Assembly: GCA_039594205.1 (NCBI GenBank) | Contig: JBCNNW010000004.1 | Coordinates: 1 to 64,000, forward strand | Direction of reading: 5' to 3' | DNA from: Pseudescherichia sp039594205 | GTDB lineage: Bacteria; Pseudomonadota; Gammaproteobacteria; Enterobacterales; Enterobacteriaceae | DNA: 64,000 bases | Part shown: piece by piece, positions 1 to 8,923 of the stretch | Layout of the letters: every line of letters begins with the position of its first letter | Numbering within the stretch: the stretch's first letter is position 1 | The notes under the pieces: generated by a model | Database searches by the model: none | What the model was told of the DNA's origin: nothing | What the model saw: the letters and a program-made list of their open reading frames with translations, nothing else | Made by a program: the position numbers and the translations under genes

Positions 1-38
1 AGCCGGATAACCAGGTTCCCCCAGGTTTCAGAGGTTAA
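1..38 (+). CDS. dnaT: DnaT primosomal protein, C-terminal end only
   Basis: Only the last eleven codons and the TAA are inside the window. The frame reads PDNQVPPGFRG and stops two bases before the dnaC start, which is the usual dnaT-dnaC arrangement of enterobacteria. DnaT helps load the DnaB-DnaC complex during PriA-dependent replication restart. The call rests on position and on this short tail, so it is strong in context but not from sequence alone. Confidence 0.8.
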   Translation, partial: PDNQVPPGFRG

Positions 39-40
39 TC

Positions 41-778
41 ATGAAAGACGTCGGCGAAATGATGAAGCGTTTGCAAAAGATGATGCCTGCCCATGTGAAA
101 CCGGCGTTCACCACCGGTGAAGAGCTGCTGGCCTGGCAAAAAGAGCAGGGCGAGATCCGCTCGGCGGCCATTGCCCGGGAGAACCGGGCGATGAAGATGC
201 AGCGTACCTTTAACCGCTCCGGTATTCGTCCTCTGCATCAGAACTGCTCTTTTGATAACTATAAAGTTGAAAACGAGGGGCAGATGAACGCCCTGAGCAA
301 GGCGCGTCAGTACGTCGAGGAGTTCGACGGCAACATTGCCAGCTTTGTCTTCTCCGGCAAGCCCGGCACGGGTAAAAATCACCTTGCGGCGGCTATCTGC
401 AACGAGCTGCTGCTGCGCGGTAAATCGGTGCTGATCATTACCGTGGCCGACATCATGTCCGCCATGAAAGAGACCTTCAGCAGCCGGGAGACCAGCGAAG
501 AGCAGATGATCAACGATCTCAGCATGGTGGATCTGCTGGTGATCGACGAGATCGGCGTCCAGTCCGAGTCCCGCTACGAGAAGGTGATCATTAATCAGAT
601 CGTCGATCGCCGCTCCTCCTCCAAGCGTCCGACCGGCATGCTAACCAACAACAACGTGGCGGACATGACCCGACTGCTCGGCGAACGGGTGATGGATAGG
701 ATGCGGCTCGGCAACAGCCTGTGGGTCAACTTTACCTGGGATAGCTACCGCAGCCGCGTTACTGGCAAAGAGTATTAA
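41..778 (+). CDS. dnaC: DnaC helicase loader
   Basis: 245 residues, the length of E. coli DnaC. This AAA+ ATPase binds the replicative helicase DnaB, opens its ring and loads it on single-stranded DNA at oriC and at restarted forks. The N-terminal part (about 1-75) is the DnaB-binding region. A Walker A motif GKPGTGKN lies near residue 107 and the Walker B LLVIDEIG near residue 166, followed by the sensor and arginine-finger region. The ATG directly follows the dnaT stop, so the two are co-transcribed. Nothing is unusual in the gene. Confidence 0.96.
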   Translation: MKDVGEMMKRLQKMMPAHVKPAFTTGEELLAWQKEQGEIRSAAIARENRAMKMQRTFNRSGIRPLHQNCSFDNYKVENEGQMNALSKARQYVEEFDGNIASFVFSGKPGTGKNHLAAAICNELLLRGKSVLIITVADIMSAMKETFSSRETSEEQMINDLSMVDLLVIDEIGVQSESRYEKVIINQIVDRRSSSKRPTGMLTNNNVADMTRLLGERVMDRMRLGNSLWVNFTWDSYRSRVTGKEY

Positions 779-850
779 GAGCTTTCCTGGCGCGGCCTGC
801 CGGGTCTCCCGTTATATACTGGCGCGACTCATCCTAACGGGTTTTGCCAC

Positions 851-1348
851 ATGAAATCAGCCAAACGTTTACTGTGCAGCGTTGCGATCGCCAGCGCCCT
901 GCTCTCTTCCCTCTCTCATGCTGCCACCTGGCAGGAGCAACTTACCAGCGCGGCCAGCCAGCTGAGTCAGAATTCAGGTTCCGCATCGACCCAGCAGAGC
1001 GGCACGTCGCTCTCCGCCCTTGGCGGCCTGCTGAACGGCGGCAACCAGGCGCTGAGCGCTGATACCATGAATAACGCCGCAGGCATCATGGGATACTGCG
1101 CTAAAAACAAGCTGGCCTCGGTGACCAGCGCGGAGAATATCAAGAGCCAGGTTCTGGAGAAGCTGGGCCTGAGCGCGCCGGAGCAGAAGGAGGATACTAA
1201 CTTCCTGGAGGGCCTGCAGGGGATGCTGAACACCAAAGACGGTGAGCAGTTGAATCTGAATAATATCGGCAGCACGCCGCTGGCAGAGAAGGTGAAAACC
1301 AAGGCCTGCGACCTGGTCCTGAAGCAGGGCATGAACTTCCTCTCCTGA
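851..1348 (+). CDS. yjjA: YjjA, DUF2501 periplasmic protein
   Basis: 165 residues. The first 24 residues form a classical signal peptide (basic start, hydrophobic core, cleavage after SHA), so the mature protein should be periplasmic. The rest is a Ser/Gln/Asn-rich region followed by a small helical domain with two cysteines (in YCAKN and KACDLV) that could form a disulfide. The protein belongs to the DUF2501/YjjA family, always found beside dnaC and opgB in relatives; its function is unknown. The position between dnaC and opgB matches E. coli. Confidence 0.88.
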   Translation: MKSAKRLLCSVAIASALLSSLSHAATWQEQLTSAASQLSQNSGSASTQQSGTSLSALGGLLNGGNQALSADTMNNAAGIMGYCAKNKLASVTSAENIKSQVLEKLGLSAPEQKEDTNFLEGLQGMLNTKDGEQLNLNNIGSTPLAEKVKTKACDLVLKQGMNFLS

Positions 1349-1538
1349 TTATCACGCCTTAACGCGTCTGCGCGGCAGGCGCGTCTCTCTCCGAAATGAG
1401 ACATCGCTCATAAAACCCCCTCTCTAAACCTTTTCTTAATAGGATCCCGGCTGTGTGACGCTAGAATTGCAGCTATGTGAATTCGCTATTAAAGTGTTAT
1501 TCCTGCAAAATTCGGCTGTGGCTATTGAGGATTGACCG

Positions 1539-3830
1539 TTGTCTGAACTTCTCTCTCTTGTCCTGTTTATTGCCTCGATAGCGATCTACTCCCTGAAGGC
1601 TGGCCGCAACAGGTGGTGGTTTAGCGCCATGCTTGCCGTGCTGGGCCTCTTTGTTATCCTTAATATCGCGCTCTACGCCAGCGACTATTTTACCGGCGAC
1701 GGCATTAACGACGCCGTGCTCTACACCATCACCAATAGCCTCACCGGCGCGGGCGTCAGCAAGTATATTCTGCCGGGTGCGGCGCTGGTCATTGGTCTGC
1801 TGACGCTCTTTTTTGCCCTAGGCTGGATCCTGCGCCGTCGCCGCCACCACCCGCTGCACATTGGCTATAGCCTGCTGGCGCTGCTGCTGGCCCTGGGGTC
1901 GGTCGATGCCAGCCCGGCCTTCAGGCAGATCACCGAGCTGGTCAAGTCCCAGTCCCGGGCGGGCGATCCCGACTTTGCCGTCTGGTATAAAGAGCCGGCA
2001 AAAAGCATTCCGCAGCCGGCGCTTAACCTGGTCTATATCTACGGCGAGAGCCTGGAGCGTACCTACTTTGACAGCGCGGCCTTTCCTGGCCTGACGCCGG
2101 AGCTGGGCGCGCTGAAAGATGAGGGGCTGGATTTTACCCATACCGCGCAGCTGCCGGGCACCGACTACACCATAGCCGGGATGGTCGCCTCCCAGTGCGG
2201 CATTCCGCTATTTGCCCCCTTCGAGGGGAACGCCTCGGCCTCCATGTCGAGCTTCTTCCCGCACAATCTCTGTCTCGGCGATATCCTGAAGAACTCCGGC
2301 TACGAGAACCACTTCGTGCAGGGGGCAAACCTGCGCTTTGCCGGGAAGGATGTATTTTTAAAATCCCACGGCTTTGACCATCTTATTGGTGCGGAGGAGC
2401 TGAAAGGCCGCGTTGCCGATCCAACCTACCGCAACGACTGGGGCTTCTACGATGACACCGTGCTGGACGAGGTGTGGCAGCAGTATCAGCAGCTCTCCCA
2501 GAGCGGCAAGCGTTTCTCGCTGTTTGCCCTGACCGTGGATACCCATCATCCCGACGGCTTTGTCTCCCGCAGCTGCGAGCGGAAAAGCTACGCCATTGAC
2601 GGGAAAGCCAACCAGTCCTTTAGCGCAGTCACCTGCAGCCAGCAGCATATCGCCGCGCTGATCAACAAGATCAAAGCCTCGCCGTGGTTTAAGGATACGG
2701 TGATTGTGGTCTCTTCCGATCATCTGGCGATGAACAACACCGCGTGGAAGTACCTCAGCAAGCAGGATCGCAACAACCTCTTCTTTGTGCTGCGCGGCGA
2801 CCAGCCTGTCCAGGACGTCGTGGGCCTGAAACGCAACACCATGGATAACGGTGCCACCGCGCTGGATATCCTCGGCGGGGATAATTTCCTTGGCCTCGGA
2901 CGCAGCAGCCTCTCGGGCCAGTCGCTCTCCCAGTCGTTCCTGAACATGAAGGAGAAGGTGCTGGCGTGGAAGCCGGATATCATCCGCCTGTGGAACTTCC
3001 CCAAAGAGATGAAGGACTTCACCGTCGAGCGCGACAAGGAGATGATTGCGTTTTCCGGCAGTCGTTTCCGCCTGCCGCTGCTGATCCGCGTCTCGGACCA
3101 GCGCGTAGAGCCGCTGCCGGAGAGCGAGTACTCGGCGCCGCTGCGCTTCCAGCTCGCCGACTTCGCGCCACGGGATAACTTTGTCTGGATCGACCGCTGC
3201 TACAAGATGGCCCAGATGTGGGCCCAGCAGCTGGCGCTCTCCACCGACTGGTGCGTCTCGCAGGGCCAGCTTGGCGGCCAGCAAAGGGTGCAGCGGGTCG
3301 ACAGCGCCCAGTGGCAAGGCAAAACCGCGTTTAAAGATACGGTCATCGACACCGCCCGCTATCAGCGCAACGTGGATATGCTCAAGGTGGTGGACAACGA
3401 CGTTCGCTACAAAGCAGACAGTTTTATCTTCAACGTGGCGGGCGCGCCAGAAGAGGTGAAGCAGTTTAGCGGTATCTCTCGCCCGGAGAGCTGGGGGCGC
3501 TGGTCCAACGCGCAGCTGGGCGAAGAGGTGAAGATTGAGTATAACGCGCCGCTGCCGGAGAGCTTCGATCTGATTATTACCGCCAAAGCCTATGGCCCGA
3601 ACGCCAACAAACCGATCCCGGTACGGGTGGGTGATAGTGAGCAAACACTAACTTTGGGCAACGATGTCTCTACCACCACGCTGCGATTCCATAACCCGTC
3701 GCACAGCAATACGCTGACCATTGTGCCGCCGGATCCGCAGTCCACCAACGAAGGGAATATTCTCGGCCACTCGCCGCGTAGATTAGGGATTGGGATGGTG
3801 GAGATTAAGGTAGTAAAAACCGAGGGCTAG
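1539..3830 (+). CDS. opgB: Phosphoglycerol transferase I (OpgB/MdoB)
   Basis: 763 residues, starting at a TTG as in E. coli. The inner-membrane enzyme transfers phosphoglycerol from phosphatidylglycerol to osmoregulated periplasmic glucans. Membrane segments lie at about 1-20, 28-50, 76-98 and 106-125. A large periplasmic alkaline-phosphatase/sulfatase-type domain follows, with the metal-site motifs YGESLERTYFD (near 168) and SSDHLAMNN (near 390), then a C-terminal domain. It is almost colinear with E. coli MdoB. The start is supported by the MSELLS beginning shared with the family. Confidence 0.95.
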   Translation: MSELLSLVLFIASIAIYSLKAGRNRWWFSAMLAVLGLFVILNIALYASDYFTGDGINDAVLYTITNSLTGAGVSKYILPGAALVIGLLTLFFALGWILRRRRHHPLHIGYSLLALLLALGSVDASPAFRQITELVKSQSRAGDPDFAVWYKEPAKSIPQPALNLVYIYGESLERTYFDSAAFPGLTPELGALKDEGLDFTHTAQLPGTDYTIAGMVASQCGIPLFAPFEGNASASMSSFFPHNLCLGDILKNSGYENHFVQGANLRFAGKDVFLKSHGFDHLIGAEELKGRVADPTYRNDWGFYDDTVLDEVWQQYQQLSQSGKRFSLFALTVDTHHPDGFVSRSCERKSYAIDGKANQSFSAVTCSQQHIAALINKIKASPWFKDTVIVVSSDHLAMNNTAWKYLSKQDRNNLFFVLRGDQPVQDVVGLKRNTMDNGATALDILGGDNFLGLGRSSLSGQSLSQSFLNMKEKVLAWKPDIIRLWNFPKEMKDFTVERDKEMIAFSGSRFRLPLLIRVSDQRVEPLPESEYSAPLRFQLADFAPRDNFVWIDRCYKMAQMWAQQLALSTDWCVSQGQLGGQQRVQRVDSAQWQGKTAFKDTVIDTARYQRNVDMLKVVDNDVRYKADSFIFNVAGAPEEVKQFSGISRPESWGRWSNAQLGEEVKIEYNAPLPESFDLIITAKAYGPNANKPIPVRVGDSEQTLTLGNDVSTTTLRFHNPSHSNTLTIVPPDPQSTNEGNILGHSPRRLGIGMVEIKVVKTEG

Positions 3831-3853
3831 CTGCCCCCGGTTGGGTAGGATCG

Positions 3854-3891
3854 TAACGTAGGCCGGGTAAGCGCAGCGCCACCCGGCGTTA
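3854..3891. repeat. REP-type palindrome
   Basis: An imperfect inverted repeat (GGCCGGGTAAGCGCAGCGCCACCCGGC core) lies between the convergent ends of opgB and tsr. Sequence and position are typical of enterobacterial REP/BIME elements, which stabilise mRNA 3' ends and can bind gyrase. Confidence 0.75.
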
Positions 3892-3904
3892 TGATTATGA
3901 CAAC

Positions 3905-5572
3905 TTAGAAGGTTTCCCAGTTATCGCCCGCGTCGGCAACGGCCGGTTTGCGGGTTGCCAGCGGCGCTGAGGCTTTGGCGATGATAGCCTGGTCACGGGC
4001 CTCTTTACGCTGATCCTGCATAATGCGGAACACCGCTACGGCCTGGGTCAGGCGGCTCGCCTGCTCTTCCAGCGCCGCCGCGGCTGCGGCAGATTCCTGT
4101 ACCAGCGAGGCGTTCTGCTGGGTAACGCGATCCATCTCGGCCACCGCCAGACCCACCTGGTCGATACCGCGGCTCTGCTCGTCGGACGCAGAGGCGATTT
4201 CGCCCATGATGTCCGTTACGCGGGTCACCGCATTGACGATCTCATCCATGGTCTCACCGGCGCTCTCAACCAGGGTTGAGCCAAGCTCTACGCGGCCTAC
4301 GGAGTCCTCGATCAGGCTCTTAATTTCGCGAGCGGCCTGGGCGCTGCGCTGGGCCAGGTTACGTACTTCACCTGCCACCACCGCAAAACCACGCCCCTGC
4401 TCACCGGCACGTGCTGCTTCTACCGCCGCGTTCAGTGCCAGGATGTTGGTCTGGAAAGCGATGCCGTCGATTACGCTGATGATGTCAGCGATTTTCTGCG
4501 AGCTGCCGGCGATGTCACGCATGGTCTGCACCACGTTATCCACCACTTTACCGCCCTTCTGCGCGGTCTCAGAGGCGCTAAGTGCCAGATGGCTCGCCTG
4601 ACGGGCGTTTTCAGCGTTCTGCTTCACGGTCGCGGTCAGCTCTTCCATGCTGGCAGCGGTCTCTTCCAGAGAGGCAGCCTGCTGCTCGGTACGGGAGGAG
4701 AGATCGTTGTTGCCCATCGCGATTTCGCTTGCGCCGCTGTAGATCTCATTCGCACCGGTACGCACCGTACCCACGGTACGCATCAGCTCGCCCTGCATGT
4801 GGCGCAGGCTTTCTGCCAGCTGGCCCATCTCGTTCGCACCGTGCACGTCGATCTTCTGCACCAGATCGCCACCGGCGATGTGGCGGATGCTCTCCACCAG
4901 ACGATTGAGCGGGGAGATGAGCACATTTTTGATGCCGAACCAGACGGCAACGATCACCGCCAGCACTGCCAGCAGCACGCCAACAATGATCCAGATAGCC
5001 ATGCTGTAGGAGCTGTTGTTGTCCGCGACGGCGAGATCGTACAGCTGGTCATTCTGCTTCAGGAACTCAACGTACTGCTTCTCGAATCCATCCTGGTAAC
5101 CCTGGGTCGGCTGATCAAAGAACTCGTTGATTTTGCCTGCGCCCAGCAGCTGAATAAGTTCAGCCAGTGCACCGTGGTAGATATCGTACTGGCGCTTGAT
5201 CTCCTGGGTTAAGGCTTCGTTCTGGCGCGGATCGTGCGGCAGCGTCTGATATTCGTTCCAGTGCAGCTCCGCCTGTTTCAGAGAAACGGTGGCGGTCTGC
5301 ATCAGCTCGGCGACGGTGGTGCCGCTGCCGATGTTGTTCTGATCCATCATGTAGCGGATCCCGGCACGGTTAAGCGTGTTACGGGTTTGCAGCAGGGCAA
5401 CCCAGCTACCGTTAAGCGTGGACTGCTGCTCACGGATGGTTTGCAGAACGGTGAAGTTATCTTTGTCGTGTTTCAGCGCGCTGAAGAACAGTCCGCCGGA
5501 GGTGATTTGTAACAGGCCAAATAGTGCAAGGACCAGAAGTAAACTGGTCACAATTTTGATACGGTTTAACAT
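3905..5572 (-). CDS. tsr: Serine chemoreceptor Tsr
   Basis: 555-residue methyl-accepting chemotaxis protein. Membrane segments sit at about 7-30 and 190-212 around a periplasmic four-helix ligand domain. The serine-binding residues known from E. coli Tsr, Arg64, Asn68, Arg69 and Arg73, are all present in LQTRNTLNRAGIR, which separates it from Tar. A HAMP domain, methylation helices and the conserved signalling tip (NILALNAAVEAARAGE) follow. The C-terminus is the NWETF pentapeptide that tethers CheR and CheB. The gene is monocistronic and preceded by a flagellar sigma-28 promoter. Confidence 0.95.
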   Translation of the reverse strand: MLNRIKIVTSLLLVLALFGLLQITSGGLFFSALKHDKDNFTVLQTIREQQSTLNGSWVALLQTRNTLNRAGIRYMMDQNNIGSGTTVAELMQTATVSLKQAELHWNEYQTLPHDPRQNEALTQEIKRQYDIYHGALAELIQLLGAGKINEFFDQPTQGYQDGFEKQYVEFLKQNDQLYDLAVADNNSSYSMAIWIIVGVLLAVLAVIVAVWFGIKNVLISPLNRLVESIRHIAGGDLVQKIDVHGANEMGQLAESLRHMQGELMRTVGTVRTGANEIYSGASEIAMGNNDLSSRTEQQAASLEETAASMEELTATVKQNAENARQASHLALSASETAQKGGKVVDNVVQTMRDIAGSSQKIADIISVIDGIAFQTNILALNAAVEAARAGEQGRGFAVVAGEVRNLAQRSAQAAREIKSLIEDSVGRVELGSTLVESAGETMDEIVNAVTRVTDIMGEIASASDEQSRGIDQVGLAVAEMDRVTQQNASLVQESAAAAAALEEQASRLTQAVAVFRIMQDQRKEARDQAIIAKASAPLATRKPAVADAGDNWETF

Positions 5573-5602
5573 GTTTTCTCATTCCTTTAGAGGGATAACA
5601 GT

Positions 5603-5629
5603 TTTTCGGCCTGGAACAGGAAAACTTTA
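5603..5629 (-). promoter_or_regulatory. Sigma-28 (FliA) promoter of tsr
   Basis: Read on the minus strand the site is TAAA, 15 bases, then GCCGAAAA, one base from the FliA consensus TAAA-N15-GCCGATAA. It lies about 30 bases upstream of the tsr start, so tsr should be a late flagellar-regulon gene as in E. coli. Confidence 0.85.
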
Positions 5630-5759
5630 CCGAATAGTTGTGAGTTGTGTTGATCGCAGTGCAACCTGAGCACCGCATCTGCAACCCTTTTTTCGGAGTG
5701 CTTTTTTTATTAGACGTGGTTTAAACTTGAACGGTTCGTCAGCAAAGGAGATTGATGAC

Positions 5760-6245
5760 ATGGAAAAAGTCTCACCCTCTACACGTCTCACACCTGCCTC
5801 TGTCTACCAGCGACCAGCAGCTTTCATCATCGTTGCGTTGGCTGTTGTTGTCGGCTACATCGGTCTTTTCCGGAAAAGTGAAATCATGGCCGTCGATCGG
5901 GAATTAAACTTTGCTAATGTTGCGGTTAAACACTTTCCCCTTACTGACAATGGGAAGGTGGATTGGTGGCGAGACCATAAGCAGATTCTGAAGGAAAAGT
6001 TCAGCATACCTGTTCCGGCTAAAAACGGAGACTGGTACATCAGCATCTGGGATTATGGTGACGGATTTAAAGCAAAGCCAAATGGCGACATCAGAATTTT
6101 TAACGCTGACACCCAGGATATGCAGTGCTTCAACAACGATGACAGTAAATGCATAGATAAAGATTTACTGATGCGCATTGAAGGCAACAGGGATGGCAGT
6201 GTAGATATACAAGTAGGTGATAAAACGATAGCTGTTAAGTCATAA
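5760..6245 (+). CDS. Membrane-anchored protein, DUF943-like
   Basis: 161 residues from the ATG preceded by AAAGGAG at nine bases spacing; an upstream TTG at 5727 is less likely. One hydrophobic segment (about residues 19-37) follows a short cytoplasmic tail, so the rest should be periplasmic. The block reading NVAVKHFPLTDNGKVDWW, then WDYGDGF and two cysteines, resembles the enterobacterial DUF943 family of unknown function. The gene is a single transcription unit between tsr and btsT and is absent from E. coli K-12 at this site. Function is not known; the family assignment is from recall only. Confidence 0.6.
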   Translation: MEKVSPSTRLTPASVYQRPAAFIIVALAVVVGYIGLFRKSEIMAVDRELNFANVAVKHFPLTDNGKVDWWRDHKQILKEKFSIPVPAKNGDWYISIWDYGDGFKAKPNGDIRIFNADTQDMQCFNNDDSKCIDKDLLMRIEGNRDGSVDIQVGDKTIAVKS

Positions 6246-6311
6246 ATGTATAAGGCCCCATTTGAACTGGGGTCTTACTGAGCAAAATCGATATCGGTCT
6301 GCTGTTTAGCC

Positions 6312-6327
6312 AGTGATCCACATCACA
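6312..6327 (+). promoter_or_regulatory. CRP-cAMP site upstream of btsT
   Basis: AGTGA-N6-TCACA, one base from the perfect CRP palindrome, located about 190 bases before btsT. CRP control of btsT (yjiY) is known in E. coli, so the site is in a meaningful place. Confidence 0.6.
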
Positions 6328-6355
6328 CTCTTTTCCCTGTTCATGCCCCGTTAAA

Positions 6356-6384
6356 ACCGCTTATCGCTCTCCTGCGACCGCTTA
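6356..6384 (+). promoter_or_regulatory. Tandem BtsR (YehT) binding site
   Basis: Two exact copies of ACCGCTTA separated by 13 bases. This matches the published BtsR motif ACC[G/A]CT[C/T]A-N13-ACC[G/A]CT[C/T]A known upstream of E. coli btsT. It implies induction of btsT by the pyruvate-sensing BtsS/BtsR two-component system. Confidence 0.85.
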
Positions 6385-6514
6385 CCCCTCACATTCAACC
6401 GCTCGGCCACTTATTGCCCATTTTCTGTTCGCCGTTTGCCATGATCCTCAGGGAAAATTTATCAATTTAACGCCTCCCTACTCCTGTAATCTTTTTCATA
6501 TAGCCAGGTCTGAT

Positions 6515-8665
6515 ATGGATAATAAAAAGCTACTCAAGCACGTACCCTGGATGATCCTCGGGATCATCGGTGCTTTCTGTCTGGCGGTTGTCGCCTTACG
6601 GCGGGGTGAAAACGTAAGCGCCCTGTGGATCGTTGTCGCATCGGTCTCCGTTTACCTCGTTGCTTATCGCTACTACAGCCTCTACATCGCGCAGAAGGTC
6701 ATGAAGCTCGACCCGACCCGCGCCACCCCGGCGGTCATTAATAATGACGGCCTGAACTACGTGCCCACCAACCGTAACGTGCTGTTTGGTCACCACTTTG
6801 CCGCTATCGCCGGGGCGGGGCCGCTGGTGGGTCCGGTACTGGCCGCGCAGATGGGCTACCTGCCCGGTACGCTCTGGCTGCTGGCGGGCGTGGTGCTGGC
6901 CGGTGCGGTGCAGGACTTTATGGTGCTGTTTATCTCCTCCCGTCGTAATGGGGCTTCTCTCGGGGAGATGATTAAAGAGGAGATGGGGCCGGTACCAGGC
7001 ACTATCGCCCTCTTCGGCTGCTTCCTGATCATGATCATCATCCTCGCCGTGCTGGCGCTGATCGTCGTTAAGGCGCTGGCGGAAAGCCCGTGGGGTGTCT
7101 TCACCGTCTGCTCCACCGTGCCAATCGCGCTGTTTATGGGGATCTACATGCGATTCCTGCGCCCGGGCCGCGTGGGCGAAGTGTCGGTGATTGGTATCGT
7201 GCTGCTGGTGGCGTCTATCTACTTCGGCGGCGTAATTGCAGCCGACCCATACTGGGGCCCGGCGCTGACCTTTAAAGACACCACCATCACTTTCACCCTG
7301 ATTGGCTATGCGTTTGTCTCCGCCCTGCTGCCGGTGTGGCTGATCCTCGCCCCGCGTGACTACCTGGCGACCTTCCTGAAAATCGGCGTTATCGTCGGCC
7401 TGGCAATTGGCATTGTGATCCTCAACCCAGAGCTGAAGATGCCAGCTATGACCCAGTACATCGACGGTACCGGTCCGCTGTGGAAAGGTGCGCTGTTCCC
7501 GTTCCTGTTTATCACCATCGCCTGCGGCGCCGTCTCTGGCTTCCACGCCCTGATCGCCTCTGGCACCACGCCGAAGCTGCTGGCCTGTGAAACCGACGCC
7601 CGCTTTATCGGCTACGGCGCGATGCTGATGGAGTCCTTCGTAGCGATTATGGCGCTGGTGGCGGCCTCAATTATCGAGCCGGGCCTCTACTTTGCCATGA
7701 ACACCCCGCCTGCCGGTTTGGGTATCGTGATGCCGAACCTGCACGAGCTGGGCGGCGCGAACGCCCCGGCGATCATGGCTCAGCTGCAGGACGTTACTGC
7801 CCATGCGGCCGCTACGGTCAGCTCCTGGGGCTTTGTCATCACCCCAGAGCAGATCCTGCAAACCGCGAAGGATATCGGTGAGCCGTCCGTGCTGAACCGC
7901 GCTGGCGGCGCACCGACACTGGCGGTGGGTATCGCTCACGTGTTCCACAAAATTCTGCCGTGGGCCGACATGGGCTTCTGGTACCACTTCGGCATTCTGT
8001 TCGAAGCGCTGTTTATCCTTACCGCGCTGGATGCCGGAACCCGCTCCGGCCGCTTTATGCTGCAGGATCTGCTGGGTAACTTCGTGCCGTTCCTGAAGAA
8101 AACCGACTCTCTGGTAGCGGGTATTATCGGTACCGCTGGCTGCGTCGGACTCTGGGGCTACCTGCTCTATCAGGGCGTGGTCGATCCGCTGGGCGGCGTG
8201 AAGAGCCTGTGGCCGCTGTTTGGCATCTCCAACCAGATGCTGGCCGCCGTGGCGCTGGTGCTGGGTACCGTGGTGCTGGTGAAGATGCAGCGTACCAAAT
8301 ACATCTGGGTGACCGTGGTTCCGGCCGTCTGGCTGCTGATCTGCACCACCTGGGCGCTGGGGCTGAAGCTGTTCAGCGACAACCCGCAGATGGAAGGCTT
8401 CTTCTACATGGCGAACCAGTACAAAGCGCGTATTGCCGCCGGTAGCGAGCTGACCGCCCAGGAAGTGGCGAACATGAACCATATCGTGGTCAACAACTAC
8501 ACCAACGCCGGACTGAGCATCCTCTTCCTGGTGGTGGTCTACAGCATCATCTTCTACGGGTTCAAAACCTGGATGAAGGCCCGCAACAGCACGGTGCGTA
8601 CAGATAAAGAGACCCCATATGTGCCGGTGCCGGAAGGCGGCGTGAAGACCTCGTCCCATCATTAA
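6515..8665 (+). CDS. btsT: Pyruvate/H+ symporter BtsT (YjiY), CstA family
   Basis: 716 residues, the same length as E. coli BtsT. It is an inner-membrane CstA-family carrier with about 16-18 hydrophobic helices. The signature N-terminal blocks (GHHFAAIAGAGPLVGP and SRRNGASLGE) and the central GFHALIASGTTPK motif of CstA carriers are visible. It takes up pyruvate under nutrient limitation. Upstream lie a tandem BtsR site and a CRP site, and the small yjiX and the GTPase yjiA follow, as in E. coli. CstA itself has a similar fold but is encoded elsewhere; the context favours BtsT. Confidence 0.95.
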   Translation: MDNKKLLKHVPWMILGIIGAFCLAVVALRRGENVSALWIVVASVSVYLVAYRYYSLYIAQKVMKLDPTRATPAVINNDGLNYVPTNRNVLFGHHFAAIAGAGPLVGPVLAAQMGYLPGTLWLLAGVVLAGAVQDFMVLFISSRRNGASLGEMIKEEMGPVPGTIALFGCFLIMIIILAVLALIVVKALAESPWGVFTVCSTVPIALFMGIYMRFLRPGRVGEVSVIGIVLLVASIYFGGVIAADPYWGPALTFKDTTITFTLIGYAFVSALLPVWLILAPRDYLATFLKIGVIVGLAIGIVILNPELKMPAMTQYIDGTGPLWKGALFPFLFITIACGAVSGFHALIASGTTPKLLACETDARFIGYGAMLMESFVAIMALVAASIIEPGLYFAMNTPPAGLGIVMPNLHELGGANAPAIMAQLQDVTAHAAATVSSWGFVITPEQILQTAKDIGEPSVLNRAGGAPTLAVGIAHVFHKILPWADMGFWYHFGILFEALFILTALDAGTRSGRFMLQDLLGNFVPFLKKTDSLVAGIIGTAGCVGLWGYLLYQGVVDPLGGVKSLWPLFGISNQMLAAVALVLGTVVLVKMQRTKYIWVTVVPAVWLLICTTWALGLKLFSDNPQMEGFFYMANQYKARIAAGSELTAQEVANMNHIVVNNYTNAGLSILFLVVVYSIIFYGFKTWMKARNSTVRTDKETPYVPVPEGGVKTSSHH

Positions 8666-8677
8666 TCGTTAACGTAG

Positions 8678-8702
8678 GCCCGGCAACCTTGCCGGGCTTT
8701 TT
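8678..8702 (+). terminator. Intrinsic terminator between btsT and yjiX
   Basis: Nine-base-pair stem GCCCGGCAA / TTGCCGGGC with a two-base loop, followed by five T. It sits 13 bases after the btsT stop and before yjiX, so it should lower expression of yjiX-yjiA relative to btsT. Confidence 0.75.
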
Positions 8703-8720
8703 CAATATCAGGAACGCCAC

Positions 8721-8915
8721 ATGTTTGGTAACTTAGGTGAAGCAAAAAAGTATCTCGGCCAGGCCGCGAAAATGCTGATTGGAATTCCTGACTACGATAA
8801 CTACGTCGAGCATATGAAGACCAATCACCCGGATAAGCCCTACATGACCTATAACGAGTTCTTCCGCGAGCGACAGGAAGCACGCTATGGCAGCGGCGGA
8901 AGCAGCTGCTGTTAG
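8721..8915 (+). CDS. yjiX: YjiX, YbdD/YjiX small protein
   Basis: 64 residues. A small soluble protein of the YbdD/YjiX family (DUF466), nearly always encoded just after a CstA-type carrier. The conserved motifs GIPDYDNYVEH, MTYNEFF and the end SSCC are visible. Work on the YbdD homologue suggests a requirement for pyruvate transport by the partner carrier; for this copy that is inference. It lies after the btsT terminator and eight bases before yjiA. Confidence 0.9.
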   Translation: MFGNLGEAKKYLGQAAKMLIGIPDYDNYVEHMKTNHPDKPYMTYNEFFRERQEARYGSGGSSCC

Positions 8916-8923
8916 GAGACACT

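Noticed and set aside
2358..3644. 428-codon open frame on the minus strand inside opgB
   Set aside because: Exact antisense of a well-matched opgB; it is an effect of GC-rich codon use, with no family-like sequence.
6596..7546. 316-codon minus-strand frame inside btsT
   Set aside because: His/Asp/Gln-rich low-complexity composition is the mirror of hydrophobic helices on the plus strand.
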